Source: an uncultured Solirubrobacterales bacterium
GTDB taxonomy: Bacteria; Actinomycetota; Thermoleophilia; Solirubrobacterales; Solirubrobacteraceae
Direction of reading: 5' to 3'
DNA: 19,057 bases
Assembly (NCBI GenBank): GCA_903953065.1
Contig: CAJBIG010000237.1
Coordinates: 1-19,057, forward strand
Translations under genes and position numbers: made by a program
Shown here: positions 7,248 through 14,441 of the stretch, piece by piece
Numbering within the stretch: position 1 is the stretch's first letter
How the letters are laid out: every line of letters begins with the position of its first letter
The notes under the pieces: model-generated
The model's database searches: none
What the model was told of the DNA's origin: nothing
What the model saw: only the letters and a program-made list of their open reading frames with translations

Positions 7248-7839
7248 GCGCCCGGCTCCTCCGTTCAGGCTCAACCTCGGTTGCAACGCTGACGTGCGGC
7301 CCGGATGGGTCAACGTTGACATTGCCGACTACGGCGATAACGAGATCATTGACCTCAACCAATACCCCTGGCCTTTTGAAGAGAACAGCGTTGCTGAGAT
7401 CAGTGCCTCGCACGTGCTTGAGCATCTCGACAACTTCAATGACGTCGTGACTGAGATCTGGCGCATCTGCGAGCCCGGCGCGCTGGTCGATGTTGCCGTG
7501 CCGTTCTTCCTGTCGACGAAGTTCTACTCAGAGCCAGACCATCGCATCCCGTTCGGAATCCGAAGCTTCGATAACTACGAATTCATTGGTGATCGCAAGC
7601 TTCGCTTCTACGAACAGTGGAAGCTGAAGTGGCGGACAAACTACGAGAGCGACGCCCAATTCTTGATTGAATCGAAGCGCTTCCACTTCTCGAACTTTGC
7701 TGTGCTCAGCTGGCTAGACCGAATCATCAACCTCGAGCCGGTGATCTTCGAGCGCTTCTTTGCAACCCTTCTCACGCCCGAAGAGGTTTACTTCCGCCTG
7801 CGCGTCGTAGGCAAAACAGGCGATCAACCGTTGGGCTGA
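7240..7839 (+). CDS. Class I SAM-dependent methyltransferase, last gene of the heptose operon
   Basis: This 199-residue protein has a short Rossmann-type SAM methyltransferase core. Motif I is RLNLGCNADVRPGWVNVDI, with the acidic residue ending strand 2, followed by DLNQYPWPFEENSVAEIS and SHVLEHL, the usual motif II/III arrangement of this family. The C-terminal half is rich in aromatic and basic residues and is less familiar. The start was set at GTG 7240, overlapping the gmhB stop by 8 nt, with GGAAG 6 nt upstream; the TTG at 7234 is a less likely start. The coupling to gmhB suggests that it methylates the heptose or a heptose-containing glycan, but this is inference from position. Its 3' end overlaps the convergent methyltransferase gene by 16 bp. 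Confidence 0.82.
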   Translation: MSERPAPPFRLNLGCNADVRPGWVNVDIADYGDNEIIDLNQYPWPFEENSVAEISASHVLEHLDNFNDVVTEIWRICEPGALVDVAVPFFLSTKFYSEPDHRIPFGIRSFDNYEFIGDRKLRFYEQWKLKWRTNYESDAQFLIESKRFHFSNFAVLSWLDRIINLEPVIFERFFATLLTPEEVYFRLRVVGKTGDQPLG

Positions 7840-8603
7840 TTGGTCCAGCGGCAGATTAAGACCGCTTCGGCTCGATAGATCAGCGTGTCGTACTCGGCGT
7901 CGCCGATCGTTGAAGGATCTACTTCGCGCCAAAGCATCGACGGGTATCGGCAGCGAAGAGCGCGAACCTCATCAAACTGCACTTCGCCGCTGCGAATTGC
8001 GGCGTCAAGGCGCGGGTGATAGCCGACCGGAACTGTGACGAGCAGCTCACCGCCCGGGGCAACTAGTCGCTTGAGGTGCTCGGTGGCGCGCAGTGCGAGC
8101 TCAGCGTCGCGGTTCGGTTCGTCCCAGCCGACGTGTTCGAGCGTGGATACGCACAGAACAAGCTCGTAGTCCGGGTTGGGCGGGAGATCAAAGATGTCGA
8201 GCTGCTCAATCCCTTGGCCGGTCTCGTACTTGTCAATGATCCGATGGTCGTGGTGGCCGTAGTGATTCATCACGGCCCCGACCTCGATTGTCCGCGACCC
8301 GGGCACGGCTTCTAGCGCAGCCTGCGCGATAGGAATCTCGACGGCGCGCTCATTGAGCCACGTCCAGTTGTGCCAAGAGTCGCGGTAGGGAAGTCGGCTC
8401 TGGCCCAGAGTGAAGCTGGGTTCGCTGCGCACCCGTCGCGCGATCGCCGGCCCGGCGGCGAATCGCGACCCCCACCCCAGCGCGCTTCGAAGCGTGGGAA
8501 TAGTTCCACGCTCGCGCGCAGAACGGAGCAGCCGGGCTCGCGGTCCGGGCGGCACGTAGGCTCCGGCGACTGCGTCTGAGGTATGCGGGGGTTCACTAGT
8601 CAC
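7824..8603 (-). CDS. Putative class I SAM-dependent methyltransferase
   Basis: This 259-residue protein has a methyltransferase-like core. The strand-1 motif is RTIEVGAVMNHYG, in place of the usual E/DxGxGxG. CVSTLEHVGWDEP is the motif-III-like acidic/LEHV segment, and APGGELLVTVPVGYHP follows. About 70 basic, low-complexity residues precede the core. Function is not recognisable beyond the fold. Because a glycan locus surrounds it, a sugar or lipid-carrier methyltransferase is plausible. The start was placed at GTG 8603 because TATGCT ends 7 nt upstream (leaderless pattern). The ATG at 8615 would add four residues and overlap that -10, with only GAGG too close to act as a Shine-Dalgarno. It is divergent from the AftD-like gene and convergent with the heptose-operon methyltransferase. 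Confidence 0.75.
   Translation of the reverse strand: MTSEPPHTSDAVAGAYVPPGPRARLLRSARERGTIPTLRSALGWGSRFAAGPAIARRVRSEPSFTLGQSRLPYRDSWHNWTWLNERAVEIPIAQAALEAVPGSRTIEVGAVMNHYGHHDHRIIDKYETGQGIEQLDIFDLPPNPDYELVLCVSTLEHVGWDEPNRDAELALRATEHLKRLVAPGGELLVTVPVGYHPRLDAAIRSGEVQFDEVRALRCRYPSMLWREVDPSTIGDAEYDTLIYRAEAVLICRWTNQPNG
7828..7851. terminator. Inverted repeat at the convergent methyltransferase stops
   Basis: CCGTTGG (7828-7834) and CCAGCGG (7845-7851) can form a 7-bp stem with one G-U pair in plus-strand RNA, with a 10-nt loop that contains the TGA of the heptose-operon methyltransferase. There is no T-tract, so termination is only a suggestion. Confidence 0.2.
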
Positions 8604-8605
8604 GG

Positions 8606-8625
8606 CGGCGAGCATAACCTCGCCG
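8606..8625 (-). promoter_or_regulatory. -10 element and candidate operator of the minus-strand methyltransferase
   Basis: A perfect inverted repeat with 7-bp arms (CGGCGAG at 8606-8612, CTCGCCG at 8619-8625) and a 6-nt spacer covers the minus-strand -10 hexamer TATGCT (8611-8616). It ends 2 bp upstream of the GTG at 8601-8603. The position would suit a repressor of this gene. Confidence 0.45.
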
Positions 8626-8673
8626 ATGGTCTTAGAGCGGTGCCATTAGCCCATCTTTGGTGCCCTGCTTACG

Positions 8674-8679
8674 TATGAT
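8674..8679 (+). promoter_or_regulatory. -10 element of the AftD-like gene (leaderless type)
   Basis: TATGAT, five of six matches to the bacterial -10 consensus, ends 8 nt before the ATG at 8688. No Shine-Dalgarno and no clear -35 is seen. Confidence 0.6.
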
Positions 8680-8687
8680 CGCGCGGT

Positions 8688-11600
8688 ATGAGATTGCGCC
8701 GACAACTCTCGCAGCGCCGCCTTATCGCGCCCTTGCTCCTAACCGTCATCGCGGTTTTCATCTCATTCTGGCAGCGGCCCCACATGCGCTACACGGATCA
8801 GAGGATTGAGCTGATTACTGCGCCAGGGCGCTTTCTCTCTCAGGTTGGCGATATCTGGTCGTCAACGATCGACCTTGGCCACATCCAGACCAGCCAGTTT
8901 GTTGGCTACCTGTTTCCAATGGGTTCGTTCTTCGCGATCGGCGACGCTGCCGGAATCCCGTTGTGGATTGTCCAACGGTTGTGGATCGCGGCAGTCTTGG
9001 CACTCGGCGCTTGGGGCGTAGTGCGGCTCGTAGAGCGTCTCTTCCCGTCGCGGTCGCAGAGCGCCGGGTTTATCGCAGGCTTGATCTTCATCACCGGCCC
9101 CTACATCACAGTTGGCCTCACCCGAGGAACGGCGTGGCTACTCGCGGCGTCGCTGCTGCCATGGCTGCTGCTCTGGACCAGCAAGGGCATTGCAAAGCCG
9201 AACGGTTGGATTGCGCCGGCAGTCTTCGCACTGCTGCTCGCTGCAGCGGGCGGTGGTCTGAACGCTGCCATCGTCGTCTGGCTACTCGCCGCGATAGTGC
9301 TCTTCGGCCTCTTTGAGGCTTTCGGGCCAGTCGGCCTGCGGCCGGTGTTGGCGTTCACCTGGCGCGCCGTAGTCCTTTGCTTCCTGACTTCGCTCTGGTG
9401 GGTAATCCCCGTCATCATCCAAGCCAGGTTCGGGGCCAACTACCTGACCTTCACCGAACACGCCGAGGCGATCCTGCACACGCCCAGCGCATCTGAGTCG
9501 CTCAGGCTGATGGGTTACTGGGTTGCGTACATCAATGGCTATCCCGACCTAGATCCACAGCTTCCCGCGATCGGTGGGTACCTTCTCAGCGCGCCGACGA
9601 TCCTCGCGACGTTTGCTGTCCCAGTAATCGCGATAGCGAGCTTGCTATTCCTGCGCCGCTGGCGCTACGGAGCTTTCTTCGCACTTCTACTGGCGCTGTC
9701 GGTGCTGGCGATGTCGGTCGGCTTCCCCCAGCAGAGCTGGATCGGCCGAGCCGTCACCGACCTCTACTACAGCGCCGGCCTACTGCAGTTCATGCGGACG
9801 ACCTATAAAGCTGCGCCGCTTGCCGCGCTCGCACTCGCCTGCTTGGCCGGAGTCGGGCTCGGCAGCGCGTTCGATGCCGTCAGGTCGGTTCGCCTAAACG
9901 TAAACGGAACCGGCCGCGCTGTCTGGCCTGCGTCAGCAGTCCTCATCGTGCTGGTAGGTGCGCTGGTTCTGCTCTGGGGCCGACCGCTTTGGTCTGGCAA
10001 CGCAGTCGACTCAAAGCTCTTCTTCTCGTCGGTGCCGGCGCCGTGGGTTGAGGCGATCGATCAAGCCCAAAGTGCGACTCCGGCCGATACACGAATAGCG
10101 GTATTGCCTGGTGAGCTTTTCGGCTGGTACACGTGGGCGGGGACACAAAATTCGGTGGCTCCGGGGCTCTCAGATAAGCCGGTGCTGGTTCGCCAGATCA
10201 CGCGGCCGGCGACCGAGCAGGCGGCGCAGCTGCTGGACAGTTTCGATGCGCGCGTGCAGCAAGGTCGCCTTACTCCAGGGCAGCTTCCACCGCTGCTTCA
10301 GCTGATGGGCGTTGGACGAGTTCTGGTCGGCACTGACTCATCGCCGCTGCGCAGCGAGGCGCTCGATCCCGCCCGAGTCGAGGCCGAGCTCGCTCAGCAG
10401 CCGGGGTTCGAGAAACCAGCGGCAAGCTTCGGGCGCGTGGCCACGTTCAACCCACCAGCGGATAGGGGAGGGGCGGCGGTGCGCCTAGGAGAGGTTCGCG
10501 CGTACAGCGCTCCGCGTCCCGCGCGCCCGAGAATTTCGCGCGTTCACCCGGCAATGCATCCCGCTGTAGTCGACGGTGACGCGGATGGAATCGTTGCGAT
10601 GGCAGGGGTTGGGGCTCTCAGCCCCGGGCTTGCAAGCTTCTACGCCGCCGACCTAAGTCGTGCCTCGCTCCGCGCTTTGCTCCCGGATCAGCCGACGCTG
10701 ACATTCACAGATTCCAACCGACGGCGAGGGGTACTCGTCGCAAAGTTGACAACTAATACTGGTCCGACTCTTGGAGCGCAAGACCCGCTCGCACGCGAGT
10801 TCCCAGACTATGACCCGTTCAGGGCTGAGGGGATGACGACAAGGACAGTTGCCGTCTACGGAGGGCTTGAGTCGCTCTACTCGCCACTCAGCCCTGGCTT
10901 TACTTTGTTCCCGGAGCATCGTCCCTTCGCCGCGCTCGACGGACGAAAGGAGACCTCGTGGATAACTCAGGAGAAGGACCCCGCTCGACGCTACCTGCAG
11001 ATTAACCTGAGGCACCCAATTGCATTGAGCGGTATTCGGATTCGACCGCATCGTGATGGGGGCGGTGCGACATCGAAGGTATTCGTGAGCGTCAACGGCG
11101 GCCCCGAGAAACTTGTTGCACTACGAAGCGGCTGGAACACAGTCCCGGTCAATAACTCGAAAGTCACCAGCCTGCGTCTGCGGGTTCCTGGCCGCAACAC
11201 GTACTTCGGCGGAACAGCTGGTGGGATCGATGAGGTCGATATCCCCGGACTGCACGTAACAGAAGCACTGCGGATGCCGACGCGACTAGCAGCGCTCGCG
11301 ATGGGACAAGACTTGTCGACTTCGGCCTTCGACATCGTCGCTGAGCGGGTGACAGCAGACTTTCCCCGGCGAGTTGGAAAGCCGGCAGGTGTTCCGTCTG
11401 CGCTCGACCCTCTCGACATGTCCGACGCGGAAAAAGAGATCAGGCGGATTGTTGCTCTACCGGCAGCGCGCAACTTTGTGGCGACCGGTTGGGGAAGCGT
11501 GTCGCCCGATGCCCCCGACTCGTCGCTTGATCGACTGGCCGGAGTCTCGGCCGCGAACTCATACGACAGCTCCAGCCGTTTCGAGGGCGTGCCACTCAAT

Positions 11601-12896
11601 CGCGCTTCGTCGGCCTTCGATCGTAACCCGAAAACAGCTTGGATTGCCGAGTACAACGTAGGTAACAACCCATGGCTGCGCTGGCGCGGGACGCGGCCAG
11701 TCGCTGTCAGGCGGCTCGTCCTGCAGCGACTCCCAGGCCGCTACTTGCTGCCGACACGCGTCACTGTCGCAACGCCAAGCGGAGGGTTCGACCTTCGTGT
11801 TTCGCGTGCCGGCGTAGTCGAGCTTCCGCGGACGATCACGACTCGCGAGCTCAAACTCACAATCCGCTCCGTTAAGCGCTTGGGCCGCACTGCCAGAGGA
11901 GTGGGCGTTCCGCGGGCGGTCGCGCTGTCGCAGGTTGAGATTCCCGGGATACCGGTTGCAAGCCCGCGGCGGTCTGGGAAGTTCGAGAGTGAGTGCGGCG
12001 CGGCGTCTGTTGCGTCGGGTGGGAGTTCATCCGCGGTTCGCTTCGGTGGCCAATTTGCGGCGTTCGATGCTGGCGACGCGCTCGCCTTCACAGCCTGCGG
12101 CTCTGCGCCGCAGTTGCGGCTTTTACGTGGTTCGAATCTGTTCGTAGCAGCCCCTGGCCCTATCTTCTCGGTCGACTCGTTGCTCCTCCGCAGCTCCGCT
12201 CCACGAGCGGCCGGATCCGGCCTTCGATCCGCGGCGGCAATCAGCCCCACCGGAAAGGTCAACCTCAACGGCCCTGGCTGGCTCGTCCTCGGGCAGAGCT
12301 ACTCGCCCGGGTGGCGAGCATGGTGCACCGACTCCGGTGGTTCAGAACGTGAGCTCGGCTCGCCGCGGCAGATCGATGGCTTCGCCAACGGATGGCGAAT
12401 ATCCGGCGCGACATGCGTTGCCGCAAGGTTCGCCTTCGGCCCGCAGCGATACGCAAACATTGGCTATTGGATCTCCGGCTTGACTGGACTGATGCTGTTG
12501 GTGTTGATCACGTATGGGGCCTGGCAGCGGCGCGGCGGCCGCGCTGTTGACTCTGCCCCTGTTATCTCGGCGGCCGAAACAACAGTCGCGTTGACAACTT
12601 CCGGTGGCATCCAACTCAAGGTTGGGGGCCGACGTGGCGAGCCTGCGCCCTCGGCCAGCAGTCGTCGCGGTCCGCGCACTTCCGCTTGGCTATATGCGTT
12701 TGCCGTGGGTGCCGTTGTCGCGGTCGGTCTGCTGTACGTAGTCAACCCTGCGACTTCAGCTAAGGGGATCAATTTCGACTACCCGCTCGACCACACGACC
12801 GAGCATTGGATTGCTCTCGCGGCGATGATTTCGATCGTTGTCGGTGCGGTCGTCGATATCGTTGCGCGACGTCGTGGGGGCTCGGGCGATGGCTAA
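8688..12896 (+). CDS. AftD-like alpha-(1->3)-arabinofuranosyltransferase-family GT-C membrane protein with discoidin-like modules
   Basis: This 1402-residue protein matches the length and layout of mycobacterial AftD. Such GT-C enzymes use a polyprenyl-phosphate sugar outside the membrane. The N-terminus has one hydrophobic segment (about 12-28), then a loop with acidic residues (YTDQRIEL, QVGDIW) and the family-like FVGYLFPMGSFFAIG and WIVQRLWIA stretches. Roughly ten further membrane segments run to about residue 430. A large external region (about 431-1255) follows. It contains two discoidin/F5-8C-like carbohydrate-binding modules: one around 735-857 (AALDGRKETSWIT then RRYLQINLRHPIALSGIRI) and one around 945-1090 (SAFDRNPKTAWIAEY then PWLRWRG, VRRLVLQRLPG). 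Three more membrane segments lie near 1256-1278, 1332-1352 and 1373-1394. The AftD name is family-level; the donor may not be arabinose. The stop overlaps the next gene by 8 nt. Confidence 0.82.
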   Translation: MRLRRQLSQRRLIAPLLLTVIAVFISFWQRPHMRYTDQRIELITAPGRFLSQVGDIWSSTIDLGHIQTSQFVGYLFPMGSFFAIGDAAGIPLWIVQRLWIAAVLALGAWGVVRLVERLFPSRSQSAGFIAGLIFITGPYITVGLTRGTAWLLAASLLPWLLLWTSKGIAKPNGWIAPAVFALLLAAAGGGLNAAIVVWLLAAIVLFGLFEAFGPVGLRPVLAFTWRAVVLCFLTSLWWVIPVIIQARFGANYLTFTEHAEAILHTPSASESLRLMGYWVAYINGYPDLDPQLPAIGGYLLSAPTILATFAVPVIAIASLLFLRRWRYGAFFALLLALSVLAMSVGFPQQSWIGRAVTDLYYSAGLLQFMRTTYKAAPLAALALACLAGVGLGSAFDAVRSVRLNVNGTGRAVWPASAVLIVLVGALVLLWGRPLWSGNAVDSKLFFSSVPAPWVEAIDQAQSATPADTRIAVLPGELFGWYTWAGTQNSVAPGLSDKPVLVRQITRPATEQAAQLLDSFDARVQQGRLTPGQLPPLLQLMGVGRVLVGTDSSPLRSEALDPARVEAELAQQPGFEKPAASFGRVATFNPPADRGGAAVRLGEVRAYSAPRPARPRISRVHPAMHPAVVDGDADGIVAMAGVGALSPGLASFYAADLSRASLRALLPDQPTLTFTDSNRRRGVLVAKLTTNTGPTLGAQDPLAREFPDYDPFRAEGMTTRTVAVYGGLESLYSPLSPGFTLFPEHRPFAALDGRKETSWITQEKDPARRYLQINLRHPIALSGIRIRPHRDGGGATSKVFVSVNGGPEKLVALRSGWNTVPVNNSKVTSLRLRVPGRNTYFGGTAGGIDEVDIPGLHVTEALRMPTRLAALAMGQDLSTSAFDIVAERVTADFPRRVGKPAGVPSALDPLDMSDAEKEIRRIVALPAARNFVATGWGSVSPDAPDSSLDRLAGVSAANSYDSSSRFEGVPLNRASSAFDRNPKTAWIAEYNVGNNPWLRWRGTRPVAVRRLVLQRLPGRYLLPTRVTVATPSGGFDLRVSRAGVVELPRTITTRELKLTIRSVKRLGRTARGVGVPRAVALSQVEIPGIPVASPRRSGKFESECGAASVASGGSSSAVRFGGQFAAFDAGDALAFTACGSAPQLRLLRGSNLFVAAPGPIFSVDSLLLRSSAPRAAGSGLRSAAAISPTGKVNLNGPGWLVLGQSYSPGWRAWCTDSGGSERELGSPRQIDGFANGWRISGATCVAARFAFGPQRYANIGYWISGLTGLMLLVLITYGAWQRRGGRAVDSAPVISAAETTVALTTSGGIQLKVGGRRGEPAPSASSRRGPRTSAWLYAFAVGAVVAVGLLYVVNPATSAKGINFDYPLDHTTEHWIALAAMISIVVGAVVDIVARRRGGSGDG

Positions 12897-13584
12897 AGCC
12901 GGCGGCGAGGTCAAGCTCCGAGCCGAGGCGGACGGGTGCACGAGGTGCCCTCAACTCGTCGCAAGCCGTAGCCAGGTTGTCTTCGCCAGCGGCAGCATCG
13001 ACGCAGAGCTGATGTTCGTTGGCGAGGCGCCGGGCGCGACTGAAGACCGCGAGGGGGTTCCCTTCGTTGGCGCTTCGGGACGGCTACTTGACGATCTTCT
13101 CGCCGGGATCGGCATTTCCCGCGAGCAGGTCTACATCGCGAACGTCCTCAAGTGTCGCCCGCCTGACAACCGCGATCCGCGCACTGACGAGATCGCCAAT
13201 TGCTTCGAGTATCTAGAGCGGCAGGTCGAGCTCGTCGCCCCTACCGTCGTCGTGACGTTGGGTAACTTCGCGACGAAGCTTTTACGCGGCGAAGATGCTG
13301 GCATCACTGAGATTCGTGGGCAGCTAGAAGAACGTGAGATTGGGGCTCGAGCGGTCTGGCTCTATCCGGTATTTCACCCCGCTGCAGCGCTATACCGACG
13401 CCCCAATCTCGAGCTCCTACGAGCCGATTTCGCTCGGCTCCCTGATTTGATCAAGAGAGGCCCGCCCAAGCAGCAGGCCCCAGCGCCGAAAGCCGGAGAT
13501 CCGAGTGAACACGATCAGTCTTTGGAACGATCACCGGCTCCGCTTGCCGGTGACGACGCCCGTCCTCAGCTTGATCTGTTCTGA
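12889..13584 (+). CDS. udg: Family 4 uracil-DNA glycosylase (Fe-S) with C-terminal clamp-binding motif
   Basis: This enzyme excises uracil from DNA as the first step of base-excision repair. The 231-residue protein has four cysteines for a 4Fe-4S cluster (C17, C20, C89, C105; spacing C-x2-C-x68-C-x15-C). Motif 1 is GEAPGATEDREGVPFVG (45-61) and motif 2 is FHPAAAL (162-168), as in family 4 enzymes. After the catalytic domain, which ends near residue 190, a Pro/Ala/Lys-rich, probably disordered linker runs to a C-terminal QLDLF (227-231). That matches the bacterial sliding-clamp (DnaN) consensus QL[SD]LF. The start was set at ATG 12889 inside ATGGCTAA, an 8-nt overlap with the AftD-like gene; upstream in-frame starts would lie within that gene. 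Only a weak G-run precedes it, so translational coupling is likely. Confidence 0.96.
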   Translation: MAKAGGEVKLRAEADGCTRCPQLVASRSQVVFASGSIDAELMFVGEAPGATEDREGVPFVGASGRLLDDLLAGIGISREQVYIANVLKCRPPDNRDPRTDEIANCFEYLERQVELVAPTVVVTLGNFATKLLRGEDAGITEIRGQLEEREIGARAVWLYPVFHPAAALYRRPNLELLRADFARLPDLIKRGPPKQQAPAPKAGDPSEHDQSLERSPAPLAGDDARPQLDLF

Positions 13585-13585
13585 G
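13565..13585. terminator. Inverted repeat at the convergent udg/GT2 stops
   Basis: CTCAG (13565-13569) and CTGAG (13581-13585) are complementary arms around an 11-nt loop and include the stop codons of both convergent genes. There is no T-tract; this is a weak candidate. Confidence 0.15.
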
Positions 13586-14441
13586 CTTCGCGCAGCGCCT
13601 TGAGCCTGATTAGGTTGCGCTGACGGTCTCGCCGTACGGCGGCGCGCAGCCAAAATGTGAGTCTTTGACTGCGGTCGTCACGTGCGAGCGCGAGCGCGCC
13701 CAGCTGCCGCTCGATCACCTCCCTGCGGCGACTAGCTTGCAGTTCGAGGCGAGCCCTGTCTATCGGACCTGTGCTGGTATGAGCGCCGCTGTGCACCAGC
13801 ACGATCGATGGGTCAAGAAGGGTTGAAACCCCAAGCGCCCGCGCGCGCAGGCAGAGGTCTAAGTCCTCAGCAAAGAGGAAGTCGTCTGCGTTGAAAGGGC
13901 CCAACACGCGCAGCAGCTCAGTCCGGACCGCAAGGCAAGCCCCAATCGCCCAGCCGACGCTAACGCAACTCTCGGCGCGGAACGGCTGAAGCTGATCGCG
14001 GAGCCGGCGGGGCAAGAGCTGAGGCGCTGTCATCGCTGCGAGGTAGGCGTCGCGACCGCCGGGAAGCGGATGCGCGCTGTCTTGGACCGAGCCGTCTTCG
14101 TTCAAAAGCCGCGGCGCGATCAGTGCGCGATGGTCGGCTGCGGCGGCGGCGAGTCGTTCGATGCCGGAGTCGAGTAAGCGACAGTCGGGGTTCAGAAGGA
14201 CGGTGACCGGCTCCGTCACGAGCGCCAGTGCCGCGTTGTTGGCGGCGCCAAAGCCAGGGTTTCCGTCCATCACCACTACCTCGGCGCCGCGCTCGCGCGC
14301 CAGTGCAGCGCTGTCGTCAGTCGAGCCGCTGTCGACGCAGATGATCTGTGGTCGCATCGTGAGCTGCTGATCAATTGAATCGAGCAGGGCGCCGAGCTCG
14401 CTCCGTGAGTTGTGTGTAACGATGCAAATCGAGAAGCTCAT
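13566..14441 (-). CDS. Glycosyltransferase family 2 (rhamnosyltransferase/WbbL-like)
   Basis: This 291-residue GT-A fold inverting transferase would use a nucleotide sugar in the cytoplasm. The N-terminus MSFSICIVTHNS starts the first strand directly. IICVDSGSTDDS (33-44) and NPGFGAANNAAL (61-72) bind the nucleotide. VLLNPDC (81-87) takes the place of the DxD metal motif, as is common in the rhamnosyltransferase-like branch. FLFAEDLDLCLRAR (188-201) supplies the ED catalytic-base region. The C-terminal 60 residues are Arg-rich, and no membrane segment is seen. The start is ATG 14441, which overlaps the stop of the upstream GT4 gene as ATGA and has GAGGG 6 nt before it. A longer frame to 14501 would begin with a Cys/Arg-rich non-family stretch inside the GT4 gene. 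The 3' end overlaps udg by 19 bp. Confidence 0.92.
   Translation of the reverse strand: MSFSICIVTHNSRSELGALLDSIDQQLTMRPQIICVDSGSTDDSAALARERGAEVVVMDGNPGFGAANNAALALVTEPVTVLLNPDCRLLDSGIERLAAAAADHRALIAPRLLNEDGSVQDSAHPLPGGRDAYLAAMTAPQLLPRRLRDQLQPFRAESCVSVGWAIGACLAVRTELLRVLGPFNADDFLFAEDLDLCLRARALGVSTLLDPSIVLVHSGAHTSTGPIDRARLELQASRRREVIERQLGALALARDDRSQRLTFWLRAAVRRDRQRNLIRLKALREAQNRSS

Noticed and set aside
8639..8664. Direct repeat GGTGCC, 20 bp apart, upstream of the AftD-like promoter
   Set aside because: A repeated 6-mer in about 70 bp is expected by chance often enough that I do not call it an operator.
11741..12268. 175-codon minus-strand ORF opposite the AftD-like gene
   Set aside because: It is a low-complexity Arg/Ala/Ser/Pro composition typical of a shadow frame, inside a clear coding gene.
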